Assembly (NCBI RefSeq): GCF_010095445.2
Contig: NZ_WFGV02000015.1
Location: 47,234 to 111,233 of the forward strand
Length of the DNA: 64,000 nt
Direction of reading: 5' to 3'
Origin: Pseudomonas sp. TNT3
GTDB lineage: Bacteria > Pseudomonadota > Gammaproteobacteria > Pseudomonadales > Pseudomonadaceae
Shown: piece after piece, positions 29,758-38,888 of the stretch
Position numbering within the stretch: position 1 is the stretch's first letter
How the letters are laid out: every line of letters begins with the position of its first letter
The notes under the pieces: generated by a model
The model's database searches: none
The model's input: the letters and a program-made list of their open reading frames with translations, nothing else
What the model was told of the DNA's origin: nothing
Translations under genes and position numbers: made by a program

Positions 29758-30365
29758 ACCGTGCAACGAGTGGTGTGATCCTGGTGTTGATTGCAGGTCT
29801 GGGCATGGCTGCGACGTACTTCGCGCAGCATGTCAGCGCCCCGGGGATCGCCGCGCAACAACGCCTGATCGACAGTCGTAACCTGCTGGACATGCTTTCG
29901 CCTGACAGCTACGACAATCAACCGCTGGAACTACCGCTCACACTCACCGACCACACATTGGCCAACAGCACGCTGCTGGCTGGCTATCGCGCGACCAAAG
30001 CCGGTCAACCGAGCGCCGTATTGCTGCGCAGCCAGACTACCGGTTACGCAGGTACTCTCGAGCTGCTGATCGCCATCGACGTCAATGGCATGTTGCTGGG
30101 CGTCAAAACGCTCAAGCAATCCGAAACCTCCGGGCTGGGTGCGCGAATCGCCGAATGGCCGAATGGTTGGCTTCAGGTGTTCTCCGGCCTGTCTCTGGCT
30201 GACACCGGCAACAATGGCTGGGCGCTGAAAAAGGATCAGGGGCAATTCGATCAGATAACGGGGGCGACCATCACCTCCCGCGCTGCGATCAATGCGATCC
30301 ATGATGCGTTGCGTTATTTCGATGAACATCGACAAGCGTTGATCGGGGTTAACAGCCATGAGTAA
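29754..30365 (+). CDS. rnfG: RnfG-like flavoprotein subunit
   Basis: Membrane-anchored periplasmic FMN protein of 203 residues, RnfG/RsxG family. An N-terminal helix (about 7-25) is followed by the FMN-binding domain with GYAGTLELLIAIDVNG and ETSGLG. The flavinylation motif TGATIT (about 169-174) is intact, so FMN would be carried on Thr174. A GTG start is chosen because it overlaps the rnfD stop and AAAGGA precedes it; frames further upstream are antisense-free but lack a site. It overlaps rnfE by 8 bp. Confidence 0.88.
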   Translation: MNRATSGVILVLIAGLGMAATYFAQHVSAPGIAAQQRLIDSRNLLDMLSPDSYDNQPLELPLTLTDHTLANSTLLAGYRATKAGQPSAVLLRSQTTGYAGTLELLIAIDVNGMLLGVKTLKQSETSGLGARIAEWPNGWLQVFSGLSLADTGNNGWALKKDQGQFDQITGATITSRAAINAIHDALRYFDEHRQALIGVNSHE

Positions 30366-30867
30366 GACATCGTCACTGCGGAACTCGCTGATGCTCGCGC
30401 CATTGATCGGTGCTACGGGCTCGTGGATGACTGCTCTGGGCGTGTGGCTGATGTTTATGGTGGTGACCCTGGCCTTCGGCCTGAGCATGAATGCCGTGAG
30501 ATCCCGTTTGATGCCTGCGACCCATTTGATGACGGGGGTATTACTGGCGGCGACGCTGACCGGTTGCGCGGAATTTGCCGCACGGGCCTGGTCACTGCAA
30601 TGGCACCAACACCTCGGAATCTACTCCGGATTGATAGCTCTGCAGTGCGTCATTCTGGACCACTCCGGTTTTTTCCAGAGTGCCTGGCGTGATCGCCTTC
30701 GATTGTGCGTCCTGTTCGGCGCATTGATGGTCGGCCTCGGACTGCTGCGTGAACTACTCGGCACGAGCGGGTTGCGGCTAGCCACCCTGGCACCCGGCGG
30801 CTTTATCCTGCTCGGATTGCTGATCGCCGCCTGGCAGGCTTGGGCCCGACCGACCTCATCACACTGA
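30358..30867 (+). CDS. rnfE: Short, divergent RnfE-like membrane subunit
   Basis: Membrane protein of 169 residues with about five helices, shorter than usual RnfE (over 200). In canonical RnfE the pair LLGLCPLLA and LIVTNCIV supplies two cysteines for the intramembrane cluster. Here the first stretch reads LMLAPLIGA (Ala14) and the second LIALQCVIL (Cys97), so only one remains. The C-terminal REllG (RELLGTSGL) and LAPGGFILLGLLIA segments support the family. Last gene of the cluster; nth follows 25 bp later. Confidence 0.75.
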   Translation: MSKTSSLRNSLMLAPLIGATGSWMTALGVWLMFMVVTLAFGLSMNAVRSRLMPATHLMTGVLLAATLTGCAEFAARAWSLQWHQHLGIYSGLIALQCVILDHSGFFQSAWRDRLRLCVLFGALMVGLGLLRELLGTSGLRLATLAPGGFILLGLLIAAWQAWARPTSSH

Positions 30868-30892
30868 CCTCCTTCGGGGAAACGTACTGTCC

Positions 30893-31531
30893 ATGAATGC
30901 AGCAAAACGGCTGGAAATTTTTCGCAGGCTTCACGAAGACAACCCGGAACCGAAAACTGAACTGGCCTACTCCTCGCCGTTCGAACTGCTGATCGCAGTG
31001 ATTCTCTCGGCGCAGTCAACCGACGTGGGCGTCAACAAGGCCACCGCCAAACTCTACCCGGTGGCGAATACCCCAGCAGCCATTCATGCGTTGGGTGTCG
31101 AGGGGCTGTCGGAGTACATCAAGACCATCGGCCTGTTCAACAGCAAAGCGAAAAATGTGATCGAGACCTGTCGCTTGCTCGTGGAACGTCACGGCGGCGA
31201 AGTGCCGCAGACTCGCGAGGAGTTGGAAGCGCTACCAGGGGTGGGTCGCAAGACGGCGAATGTCGTGCTCAATACCGCGTTCCGTCAGCTGACCATGGCC
31301 GTAGACACTCATATTTTCCGGGTCAGCAACCGCACCGGCATTGCGCCTGGCAAGAATGTGGTCGAGGTGGAAAACAAACTGATGAAGTTCGTGCCGAAGC
31401 AATATTTGCTCGATTCTCACCATTGGCTGATCCTCCATGGCCGCTATGTCTGCCTGGCCCGCAAGCCTCGCTGCGGGAGCTGTCGCATCGAAGATTTGTG
31501 CGAATACAAGCACAAGACTTCGGACGATTGA
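30893..31531 (+). CDS. nth: Endonuclease III
   Basis: DNA glycosylase/AP lyase of 212 residues that removes oxidised pyrimidines in base excision repair. The helix-hairpin-helix LPGVGRKTANVVL contains the catalytic Lys (about 120), followed by Asp138 in AVDTHIFRV. The C-terminal [4Fe-4S] site is complete: C-x6-C-x2-C-x5-C in CLARKPRCGSCRIEDLC. It follows the rnf-like genes as in many gammaproteobacteria and is probably in the same transcript. Confidence 0.97.
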   Translation: MNAAKRLEIFRRLHEDNPEPKTELAYSSPFELLIAVILSAQSTDVGVNKATAKLYPVANTPAAIHALGVEGLSEYIKTIGLFNSKAKNVIETCRLLVERHGGEVPQTREELEALPGVGRKTANVVLNTAFRQLTMAVDTHIFRVSNRTGIAPGKNVVEVENKLMKFVPKQYLLDSHHWLILHGRYVCLARKPRCGSCRIEDLCEYKHKTSDD

Positions 31532-31637
31532 GCCGCTATTGGTTTTATTGATACATCGATTGAAAAAATCTTTTTTACCCGCAGGGAGATTATCGCTATA
31601 AGAGGCGCCAACGGCAGTCTTAGCCTGGAGTTAACCT

Positions 31638-31817
31638 ATGAGCACTGGCAAAGAGCAATTGGACGTAGAAGAAGACTTCACAGCCGTTGAAGCCGAAGAC
31701 GCTGAACCGGTAGTGGAAGTGGCAAAGACCAACCTCAGCAAGCGCCGTACCATCGACAATATGCTGGAGGAGCGCCGACTGCAGAAGCAATTGGCCGATT
31801 ACGATTTTGACCTATGA
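31638..31817 (+). CDS. Small conserved acidic protein (PA3496-like)
   Basis: Fifty-nine residues: an acidic N-terminal half (EEDFTAVEAEDAEP) and a basic helical end (SKRRTIDNMLEERRLQKQL), with no membrane segment. GGAG precedes the ATG and a terminator starts 6 nt after the stop, so the gene is well delimited. A homologue follows nth in P. aeruginosa, from memory. Function unknown; the C-terminal half could bind a protein or RNA partner. Confidence 0.8.
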   Translation: MSTGKEQLDVEEDFTAVEAEDAEPVVEVAKTNLSKRRTIDNMLEERRLQKQLADYDFDL

Positions 31818-31822
31818 CACCT

Positions 31823-31850
31823 AAAAGCCTCCCGAAACGGAGGCTTTTTA
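31823..31850 (+). terminator. Terminator of the nth-side operon
   Basis: AAAAGCCTCC and GGAGGCTTTT pair around a 6-nt loop, ending in T. It is symmetrical enough to serve the convergent response regulator gene too. Confidence 0.9.
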
Positions 31851-31883
31851 ACAGGTGCGAAACCTTGATGAACGCGAGATCAA

Positions 31884-32510
31884 TCACACCAGACCATTGC
31901 GTTGTGCCAGCTCGATCAGGTCAACCAGTGAGCGAGCATTAAGCTTCAATAGCAGCCGGGTCTTGTACGTGCTGACCGTTTTATTGCTGAGAAACATTCC
32001 ATCGGCAATCTCCTTGTTGGTTTTACCTCGAGCCAACTGTTGCAACACCATCATTTCTCGTCCGGACAAGCGATCCACCATGTCCGCTTCACTGGCATTT
32101 CCCAAACTGGAACGCACGGTGTGCAAGGCCTGGTTCGGAAAGTAGCTGTAACCTGACAACACGGCCTTTATTGCACTAAGCAGCTCAGTAAGATCCTGCT
32201 GCTTGCAAACATATCCTGCGGCGCCAGACTGCATGCAACGCATTGAAAAATGCCCCGGAGCCTGCGACGTTAAAATCAGGACTTTAATCGGCATTGCTGT
32301 CGATACCAGGCGCGCGATAACTTCAAGTCCGTCCAACTTTGGTATATGGATATCCAGAATGACAATATCCGGCATATGGTCACGAGCCAGCTGCAATGCA
32401 TCCACGCCATTATCGGTTTCGGCAACGACCTCGTAGCCATGACGCTCCATCAGCATACGTACCGCAAGACGAATGACGGGGTGATCATCCACGATCAGCA
32501 CTTTATTCAT
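31884..32510 (-). CDS. NarL/LuxR-family response regulator, orphan
   Basis: Two-component response regulator of 208 residues. The receiver shows acidic DDHP, the phospho-Asp in IVILDIHIPKLDG (about 54) and Lys in VCKQQDL; the C-terminal LuxR helix-turn-helix is LSGREMMVLQQLARGKTNKEIADGMFLSNKTVSTYK. MNKVLIVDDHPVIRLAVRMLM resembles EvgA/RocA1-type regulators, but no kinase lies nearby, so partner and target are unknown. The ATG at 32510 is taken from the domain start; the Shine-Dalgarno site is poor. It borders the AT-rich island. Confidence 0.85.
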   Translation of the reverse strand: MNKVLIVDDHPVIRLAVRMLMERHGYEVVAETDNGVDALQLARDHMPDIVILDIHIPKLDGLEVIARLVSTAMPIKVLILTSQAPGHFSMRCMQSGAAGYVCKQQDLTELLSAIKAVLSGYSYFPNQALHTVRSSLGNASEADMVDRLSGREMMVLQQLARGKTNKEIADGMFLSNKTVSTYKTRLLLKLNARSLVDLIELAQRNGLV

Positions 32511-32552
32511 GGGCAAGTCCAATTTCGCTGTTCGAATTTTTAGAACCAGCAC

Positions 32553-32988
32553 AATAGCCTAGTCGTTTCGCCCATGGCATGGCATGCCCCCCGCTCGCCT
32601 GCACCGAGAGACGCTTCCTACAAATTTTAAAGATTTATCCTACAAAAAAACCTTCTGAACAGCCCCTCTGAAGTATAAATAGTCTCCTAATATTTCTTTT
32701 TTTTATAGTTTTTGTATCTATTCACAACAACAAACATACTAACAAAAACGCGAGTTGCCAATGCAATATTGACCTCACAATAGATTACGATAAAGAAGCC
32801 GGAGTTCCTGGATAATCATATCTCATACTAAAATTACCGCACCCCGCAAATCACCCCATTCGACACCACCCAACGACTACTATAAAAAAAATAATCCATT
32901 CTAAAATCAAAGCGCCAGTTGATTCACTGCACCGTTCTAAAAAACCATTAACCCATCGAGAAAAAGATAAAACAAATGAGAAAAAATT
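32553..32988. other. AT-rich intergenic region, no gene seen
   Basis: About 435 bp with long T- and A-runs (about 32635-32720 and 32880-32980), clearly AT-richer than the surrounding genome. I see no open frame with a ribosome binding site, no RNA gene and no repeat. It probably contains promoters for the two divergent genes and may mark DNA of foreign origin. Confidence 0.6.
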
Positions 32989-33609
32989 ATGGACAAACTC
33001 AAACAGCGAATAACCAACCCCATGACAGTTATCGCCATATTCGCAACACTGTCTGAAACATCAGCGGCTATCTCTCTGCCCTTTCTCGACGATTCGGAAC
33101 GAGAGATTTATGTCTGGTTTCTAATCAGTTTCCCTTTTTATTTACTGCTGCTGTTCTTCGCCACGCTAAATTTCAACTACCGCTCACTCTATGCGCCTGC
33201 CGACTTTGAAAAGAGCAAACATTTCCTGAAAGTCATGGGCAACGAGCGCTCGCAGACGCGCGAAGCCAAAGCGCCAAGCGAGGCAGGTTTGCACATACCC
33301 CAACCGATGGAGCATTACATTCGTTTTCCCAAGCGTCTCAAGGATCTCTATATCGTCGACGTGCGGGGGGTCAGTAAAAAAGCTGTCATCAACGCTTCAG
33401 TGGAGAACATTCAGGACGAACCGGGAAAACCAGCCCGTGCAATCGTATTCATCACGTGTGCGGATTCGGAGGTTTTGCTGAAAGCGAGTGCGCTCGATAA
33501 TTTCAAGCACGTAAAAAAAAGCAGCACGTTCTGCGCTTCTTTCAATTTGAGCTCAAATGACCTGACGATCATGGAACAAAACTGTCCCTTGGCTCATGGC
33601 AACCAATAG
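32989..33609 (+). CDS. Unknown protein with two N-terminal membrane helices
   Basis: Protein of 206 residues with no family I recognise. Two hydrophobic segments (about 11-33 and 42-63) are followed by a soluble, probably cytoplasmic domain with mixed strand/helix character (YIVDVRGVSKKAVINASVE, AIVFITCADSEVLL) and two scattered Cys near the end. The upstream site is weak (GAG 11 nt before ATG). Codon use is less GC-rich than the neighbours and the leader is strongly AT-rich, as in acquired genes. Neighbours (orphan regulator, argG) give no hint of function. Confidence 0.65.
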   Translation: MDKLKQRITNPMTVIAIFATLSETSAAISLPFLDDSEREIYVWFLISFPFYLLLLFFATLNFNYRSLYAPADFEKSKHFLKVMGNERSQTREAKAPSEAGLHIPQPMEHYIRFPKRLKDLYIVDVRGVSKKAVINASVENIQDEPGKPARAIVFITCADSEVLLKASALDNFKHVKKSSTFCASFNLSSNDLTIMEQNCPLAHGNQ

Positions 33610-33702
33610 CCTTGAGACACAACCAGAGAGATAAAACGGGAAGGAATTGGAAAGCGCACGAGAAAACGCAGCGCATTCAAATGGAACATTTCTTTTTTCG
33701 AC

Positions 33703-33733
33703 TGTGTGGCCTTGTCGATGACAAGGCCACACA
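33703..33733. other. Perfect 14-bp hairpin between the unknown gene and argG
   Basis: Arms TGTGTGGCCTTGTC and GACAAGGCCACACA pair perfectly around GAT. It lies 29 bp after the argG stop. There is no T-run following on either strand, so it is not a classic terminator; a 3' end stabiliser or factor-dependent end is possible. Confidence 0.6.
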
Positions 33734-33762
33734 TCACTGCGCGGGGTGAACGCTCAAAGGGC

Positions 33763-34980
33763 TCAGAAAAGCTTCCGGCCCTTGTTCGCGGCAATGCGCA
33801 TGCGCAACGCATTGAGCTTGATAAAGCCCGCCGCGTCCGCCTGGTTGTAGGCACCGCCGTCTTCTTCGAAGGTCGCAATGTTGGCATCGAACAACGATTC
33901 GTCGGACTTGCGACCTGTAACGATCACATTACCTTTGTACAGCTTCAGACGTACAACACCGTTCACGTGTGCCTGGGAGGCATCGATCATCTGTTGCAGC
34001 ATCAGGCGCTCAGGGCTCCACCAGTAACCGGTGTAGATCAGGCTCGCGTACTTTGGCATCAGCTCGTCTTTGAGGTGAGCCACTTCACGGTCCAGCGTGA
34101 TCGATTCGATCGCACGGTGAGCGCGCAGCATGATGGTGCCGCCCGGGGTTTCGTAGCAGCCACGGGACTTCATGCCCACGTAACGGTTTTCCACGATATC
34201 CAGACGGCCGATACCGTGCTCGCCACCGATTTTGTTGAGGGTCGCCAGAACGGTGGCCGGGGTCATCTCGACGCCGTCCAGTGCAACGATGTCGCCATTG
34301 CGGTAGGTCAGTTCCAGGTACTGAGCCTTGTCAGGAGCCTTCTCCGGGGAGACGGTCCACTTCCACATGTCTTCTTCGTGCTCGGTCCAGGTGTCTTCCA
34401 GCACGCCGCCTTCATAGGAGATGTGCAGCAGGTTGGCGTCCATCGAGTACGGGGATTTCTTCTTGCCGTGACGCTCGATCGGAATATTGTGCTTCTCGGC
34501 ATAATCCATCAGCTTCTCGCGGGACAGCAGGTCCCACTCACGCCAAGGGGCAATCACTTTCACACCTGGTTTCAAGGCGTAAGCGCCCAGTTCGAAACGA
34601 ACCTGGTCGTTACCCTTGCCGGTAGCACCATGGGAGATAGCGTCAGCGCCGGTTTCGTTGGCGATTTCGATCAGGCGTTTGGCAATCAACGGACGAGCGA
34701 TGGAAGTACCCAACAGGTACTCGCCTTCGTAAACGGTGTTGGCGCGGAACATCGGGAAAACGAAATCACGCACGAACTCTTCGCGCAAATCGTCGATGTA
34801 GATCTCTTTGACGCCCATGGCCTGAGCCTTGGCGCGTGCAGGTTCGACCTCTTCGCCCTGACCCAGGTCAGCGGTGAACGTCACCACTTCACAGTTATAA
34901 GTATCCTGCAGCCACTTGAGGATCACCGAAGTGTCCAGGCCGCCGGAATACGCCAGAACGACCTTGTTTACGTCCGCCAT
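33763..34980 (-). CDS. argG: Argininosuccinate synthase
   Basis: Cytoplasmic enzyme of 405 residues joining citrulline and aspartate with ATP in arginine synthesis. The N-terminal ATP loop is [14 protein letters not shown]; further marks are [16 protein letters not shown] and YDG-type ends ([18 protein letters not shown]). Length is standard. GGAG lies before the ATG. The arginine gene argF is also in this window, 9 kb away on the other strand. motY follows upstream on the same strand. Confidence 0.97.
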   Translation of the reverse strand: MADVNKVVLAYSGGLDTSVILKWLQDTYNCEVVTFTADLGQGEEVEPARAKAQAMGVKEIYIDDLREEFVRDFVFPMFRANTVYEGEYLLGTSIARPLIAKRLIEIANETGADAISHGATGKGNDQVRFELGAYALKPGVKVIAPWREWDLLSREKLMDYAEKHNIPIERHGKKKSPYSMDANLLHISYEGGVLEDTWTEHEEDMWKWTVSPEKAPDKAQYLELTYRNGDIVALDGVEMTPATVLATLNKIGGEHGIGRLDIVENRYVGMKSRGCYETPGGTIMLRAHRAIESITLDREVAHLKDELMPKYASLIYTGYWWSPERLMLQQMIDASQAHVNGVVRLKLYKGNVIVTGRKSDESLFDANIATFEEDGGAYNQADAAGFIKLNALRMRIAANKGRKLF

Positions 34981-35109
34981 GCCATCACTCCACGGGGTTC
35001 TACGGAAAGCCGTCGAGTCTACCGGTCATGCGCAATAATTTACAGAGGCGCGACAGCTTATGACGACGAAGCGACAGATTCTGTCGAGAGCGCGACGATG
35101 ACCGGCAAG

Positions 35110-36030
35110 TCAGGATGTTGCAGACGTACTGCCGGGCGCAGTGATTTGGGGAGCGACTTGCGGCGTGGCCTTCTCCGTGGGCGCCACCCTTTCGAGGCGC
35201 ACGGCAACCCGGCGATTCTTCGCGCGGTTAGCGGCACTGTTGTTAGGGGCCACAGGATAACGTTCGCCATGAAAGCGCATGGTGATCTGCGATTCCTGAA
35301 CGCCATTGGCCTTGAAGAACTCCATGACCGCCAGGGCACGACGTCGCGAGAGGTCACGGTTGGTCAGGCGATTGCCACTGTTGTCGGAGTGACCGTCCAG
35401 TTCGATGTGATTGACCGTCGGATCAGCCTTCATGAACTCCAGCATCACCTGCAACTGGGCCTTGGCTCGCGCGTCCAGGTCCAGGCCTTCGCCGGAAAAA
35501 CCTACCTGGGACTGCCGGATCTGTTCAAAATTCTTCGGCAGCAGCTTGGCCACACAGCTCTGGTATTCATTGAACGCCTGGCTGAACCTGACCGGCAGCA
35601 GTCGCACTTCCGATACCCGGCCATCGCCTGATGAATGCCGGATCACCGGGCTTCGGCCGTCCAGCAAGCCGCTGATCAAACGCCCGGCCTGTACCTGCGA
35701 AGTGTCAAACAAAACGTTGCCACTCCCGATGCGCACAGACCCCAGGTTGATATCGCCACGGCCCGGCTGCCAGGGCGCGGCGGCAGCCAGCAAGGTCGCC
35801 GAACCGCCGCCAATCATGGCGTTGAAGGCCGTCAGACGAAAAGTCGCCTGTTCTCCAGCACGGCGGACGAATCCACCAGCGCCGAAGTCGGTAATCGGTT
35901 GAGTCAGACGACATTCGAACTTGTCCCCTTCGACCGTCCACTCGATGCTCTCCAGGCGCGTCTGGAAAGTGAGCGCCATGGCAGGAACGCTGGCAAACAC
36001 ACTGAGCAAGGCTAAATAACGCTGGCGCAC
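35110..36030 (-). CDS. motY: Flagellar stator-associated protein MotY (OmpA domain)
   Basis: Periplasmic peptidoglycan-binding protein of 306 residues that supports the sodium/proton motor stators. A signal peptide (RQRYLALLSVFASVPAMA) precedes the MotY N-terminal domain (about 20-150) and a C-terminal OmpA domain (about 165-280) with ELDGHSDNSGNRLTNRDLSRRRA. The end is a Thr/Pro-rich tail. I choose the GTG at 36030, because GGAG lies five bases upstream and the signal peptide then starts correctly; GTG 36042 is the alternative. The argG-motY-pyrC-rnt order matches P. aeruginosa. Confidence 0.9.
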   Translation of the reverse strand: MRQRYLALLSVFASVPAMALTFQTRLESIEWTVEGDKFECRLTQPITDFGAGGFVRRAGEQATFRLTAFNAMIGGGSATLLAAAAPWQPGRGDINLGSVRIGSGNVLFDTSQVQAGRLISGLLDGRSPVIRHSSGDGRVSEVRLLPVRFSQAFNEYQSCVAKLLPKNFEQIRQSQVGFSGEGLDLDARAKAQLQVMLEFMKADPTVNHIELDGHSDNSGNRLTNRDLSRRRALAVMEFFKANGVQESQITMRFHGERYPVAPNNSAANRAKNRRVAVRLERVAPTEKATPQVAPQITAPGSTSATS

Positions 36031-36189
36031 GGGAGGCTCCACTGGCTTCTACAACAAAAAGACCGACACAGACTTGTTTACGGCATACCTGTTGGATATC
36101 GGAAGCTTGCGGCAAAACTTGATAGCGAGTGCCTGGAAGAGTCTTTTCCGGTAGCATTCCCCTCAGTTTGACCCGCCTGGAATCCCCTC

Positions 36190-37236
36190 ATGTCCGACCG
36201 CCTGACCCTGCTGCGTCCCGACGACTGGCATATTCATCTTCGCGATGGTGCCGTGTTGACCAATACCGTCGCGGATGTCGCGCGCACCTTTGGTCGCGCC
36301 ATCATCATGCCCAACCTGGTTCCTCCGGTACGCAACGCTGCTGAAGCCGATGGCTATCGCCAGCGAATTCTGGCCGCACGTCCGGCCGGTAGCCGTTTCG
36401 AACCGCTGATGGTTCTCTACCTGACCGACCGCACCCAGCCCGAAGAAATTCGCGAGGCCAAGGCCAGCGGATTTGTTCACGCCGCCAAGCTGTACCCGGC
36501 CGGCGCGACCACCAACTCGGATTCTGGCGTCACCAGCATCGACAAGATTTTCCCTGCGATAGAGGCCATGGCCGAAGTCGGGATGCCCTTGCTGATTCAC
36601 GGTGAAGTCACCCGCGGTGACGTCGACGTCTTTGACCGCGAGAAGATCTTCATCGACGAGCACATGCGTCGTGTGGTCGAGCGCTTCCCGACGCTCAAGG
36701 TAGTGTTTGAACACATCACTACCGCGGACGCCGTGCAGTTCGTCAACGAGGCCTCGGCCAACGTCGGCGCGACCATCACTGCTCATCACCTGCTGTACAA
36801 CCGCAACCACATGCTGGTTGGCGGGATTCGCCCGCACTTCTACTGCCTGCCGATTCTCAAGCGCAATACCCACCAGGAAGCCCTGCTCGACGCCGCCACC
36901 AGCGGCAGCGAAAAGTTCTTCCTCGGCACTGATTCGGCGCCGCATGCCCAGCACGCGAAAGAAGCCGCTTGCGGCTGTGCAGGTTGCTACACCGCTTATG
37001 CAGCGATCGAGATGTACGCCGAAGCGTTCGAGCAACGCAACGCGCTGGACAAGCTCGAAGCCTTTGCCAGTCTGAACGGCCCGCGCTTCTACGGCCTGCC
37101 GGTCAATACCGATCGCATTACCCTGGTCCGTGATGAATGGACCGCCCCTACCAGCCTGCCATTTGGCGAGCTGACCGTTATCCCGCTGCGCGCCGGTGAA
37201 AAACTGCGCTGGCGCCTGCTGGAGGAACACGCGTGA
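36190..37236 (+). CDS. pyrC: Dihydroorotase
   Basis: Zinc amidohydrolase of 348 residues that closes carbamoyl-aspartate to dihydroorotate in pyrimidine synthesis; class II (E. coli PyrC type). DWHIHLRDG gives the HxH metal pair (about 14-18), [12 protein letters not shown] carries the Lys that is carboxylated (about 98-104), LIHGEV and FEHITT give the other His ligands, and GTDSAPH the Asp. Full length. It overlaps rnt by 4 bp. Confidence 0.97.
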   Translation: MSDRLTLLRPDDWHIHLRDGAVLTNTVADVARTFGRAIIMPNLVPPVRNAAEADGYRQRILAARPAGSRFEPLMVLYLTDRTQPEEIREAKASGFVHAAKLYPAGATTNSDSGVTSIDKIFPAIEAMAEVGMPLLIHGEVTRGDVDVFDREKIFIDEHMRRVVERFPTLKVVFEHITTADAVQFVNEASANVGATITAHHLLYNRNHMLVGGIRPHFYCLPILKRNTHQEALLDAATSGSEKFFLGTDSAPHAQHAKEAACGCAGCYTAYAAIEMYAEAFEQRNALDKLEAFASLNGPRFYGLPVNTDRITLVRDEWTAPTSLPFGELTVIPLRAGEKLRWRLLEEHA

Positions 37237-37910
37237 GTGAAGACCATTTCGACGACGAACAGGACGGTCAAGGTGGCGGAGGTGGTTCGCGCCACCCAAT
37301 GGCTGCTCGCTTCCGTGGATACCTGCCAGTTGTTGTCGACGTTGAAACCGGTGGTTTCAACTCTGCCACTGACGCCTTGCTGGAAATCGCTGCAACAACC
37401 ATCGGCATGGACGAAAAGGGCTTTGTTTATCCCGACCACACCTACTTCTTCCGTGTAGAGCCTTTTGAAGGCGCGAACATTGAAGCGGCGGCGCTGGAAT
37501 TTACCGGGATCAAACTCGATCATCCGCTGCGCATGGCTGTCAGCGAAGAAGCTGCACTGACCGATATTTTCCGCGGCATCCGCAAGGCGTTGAAAGCCAA
37601 CGGTTGCAAACGGGCGATCCTGGTCGGTCACAACAGCTCTTTCGACCTGGGCTTTCTCAACGCTGCGGTAGCGCGCCTGGACATGAAACGTAACCCGTTT
37701 CATCCGTTCTCCAGCTTCGATACTGCAACGCTTGCAGGCCTGGCCTACGGTCAAACCGTGCTCGCCAAGGCCTGCCAGGCCGCTGACATCGATTTCGACG
37801 GTCGCGAGGCCCACTCGGCCCGCTACGACACCGAAAAGACAGCCGAGCTGTTCTGCGGCATCGTCAATCGCTGGAAGCAAATGGGTGGCTGGGAAGATTT
37901 CAACGACTGA
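37233..37910 (+). CDS. rnt: Ribonuclease T
   Basis: 3'-5' exoribonuclease of 225 residues trimming tRNA ends and stable RNA precursors. DEDD-fold residues are seen in [20 protein letters not shown] (DVETGG), HNSSFDLGF and [15 protein letters not shown] Gly-rich stretch near residue 13 is a local oddity. A GTG start overlapping the pyrC stop is required by the frame, giving translational coupling. A bidirectional terminator follows. Confidence 0.95.
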   Translation: MSEDHFDDEQDGQGGGGGSRHPMAARFRGYLPVVVDVETGGFNSATDALLEIAATTIGMDEKGFVYPDHTYFFRVEPFEGANIEAAALEFTGIKLDHPLRMAVSEEAALTDIFRGIRKALKANGCKRAILVGHNSSFDLGFLNAAVARLDMKRNPFHPFSSFDTATLAGLAYGQTVLAKACQAADIDFDGREAHSARYDTEKTAELFCGIVNRWKQMGGWEDFND

Positions 37911-37935
37911 TTGCTGTTGCTGATTTATCCGCCCA

Positions 37936-37967
37936 CAAAAAAACCGGCCTCAGAGGCCGGTTTTTTT
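37936..37967. terminator. Bidirectional terminator between rnt and the peroxiredoxin gene
   Basis: AAACCGGCCT and GAGGCCGGTTT pair around a 2-nt loop with A-run before and T-run after. The convergent genes end 26 bp before and 17 bp after. Confidence 0.92.
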
Positions 37968-37983
37968 ATGCCAGAAACGCGCC

Positions 37984-38586
37984 TTACAGGGCAGCCGCGT
38001 TTTCGGTCAGGTAAGCCGCGACGCCTTCGGTCGAAGCGGTCATGCCTTTGTCGCCTTTTTTCCAGTTGGCAGGGCAAACTTCGCCGTGCTCTTCGTGGAA
38101 TTGCAGAGCGTCGACCAGACGGATCAGCTCTTCAATGTTACGGCCCAGCGGCAGGTCGTTGATGATCTGCGAGCGGACAACGCCTTTGTCGTCGATCAGG
38201 AACGCGCCACGGAAAGCCACGCCGCCTTCGGATTCAACGTCGTAAGCCTTGGCGATTTCGTGCTTCAGGTCGGCAGCCATGGTGTAACGAACTTCGCCGA
38301 TACCACCGTTGTTCACCGGGGTGTTGCGCCAGGCGTTGTGGGTGAAGTGCGAGTCGATCGACACGGCGATCACTTCAACGTTGCGTGCCTTGAAGTCAGA
38401 CATGCGGTTGTCCAGAGCGATCAGCTCGGACGGGCAAACGAAGGTGAAGTCCAGCGGGTAGAAGAACACCAGGCCGTATTTGCCTTTGATGGCCGACGAC
38501 AGGGTAAAGCTGTCGACGATTTCGCCATTGCCGAGTACAGCCGGTACGGTGAAGTCAGGGGCTTGTTTGCCTACGAGTACGCTCAT
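37984..38586 (-). CDS. 2-Cys peroxiredoxin (AhpC/TSA, typical Prx)
   Basis: Thiol peroxidase of 200 residues that reduces hydrogen peroxide and organic peroxides, using thioredoxin or AhpF-like donors. Peroxidatic Cys51 lies in DFTFVCPSE and the resolving Cys (about 172) in EVCPANW, as in 2-Cys enzymes. AGGAG precedes the ATG at 38586. The C-terminus lacks the long YF-type extension of sensitive Prx forms. It is divergent from bfd, as in P. aeruginosa. The 230 bp between start and the bfd promoter hold no other gene I can see. Confidence 0.93.
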   Translation of the reverse strand: MSVLVGKQAPDFTVPAVLGNGEIVDSFTLSSAIKGKYGLVFFYPLDFTFVCPSELIALDNRMSDFKARNVEVIAVSIDSHFTHNAWRNTPVNNGGIGEVRYTMAADLKHEIAKAYDVESEGGVAFRGAFLIDDKGVVRSQIINDLPLGRNIEELIRLVDALQFHEEHGEVCPANWKKGDKGMTASTEGVAAYLTENAAAL

Positions 38587-38820
38587 TGAATATCTCCTGG
38601 TGTAAAAACGTGAAGTTCCGGGTTTGCGCCAGCCTGCCACCTTCAGGCGACAGCCCTGTGACACGAACCCGCTTCATAAGGACCGGCCATCATACACTGC
38701 GTTTTTGACCTGTCCTCAACGGATTTTTCAACGCTGCCAAATTGCTTCTGCGTGAAAAATGCTATAGCCAACCGTTCGTCAGGGATGGGCGCTTATAACG
38801 CGAAGCTTTCAGAAACCACT

Positions 38821-38849
38821 TTGACAATCATTCTCGTTAACATTAAGAT
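38821..38849 (+). promoter_or_regulatory. bfd promoter with an overlapping Fur-like site
   Basis: TTGACA (38821-38826) and TAAGAT (38844-38849) are exactly 17 bp apart, an excellent sigma-70 promoter. Its spacer GACAATCATTCTCGTTAAC (38823-38841) matches 13 of 19 positions of the Fur consensus, so iron-bound Fur would block RNA polymerase. bfd starts 40 bp downstream. Confidence 0.75.
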
Positions 38850-38888
38850 CCATCGCAATTGAGTCACAACCAGCGACGGTTATCACTT

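Noticed and set aside
33703..33733. Intrinsic terminator of argG
   Set aside because: The stem is perfect but no T-run follows on the minus strand (an A-run is found), so I list it only as a hairpin.
33706..35631. 641-residue plus-strand frame opposite argG and motY
   Set aside because: It spans two well-supported minus-strand genes and their intergenic gap, with no start site or family.
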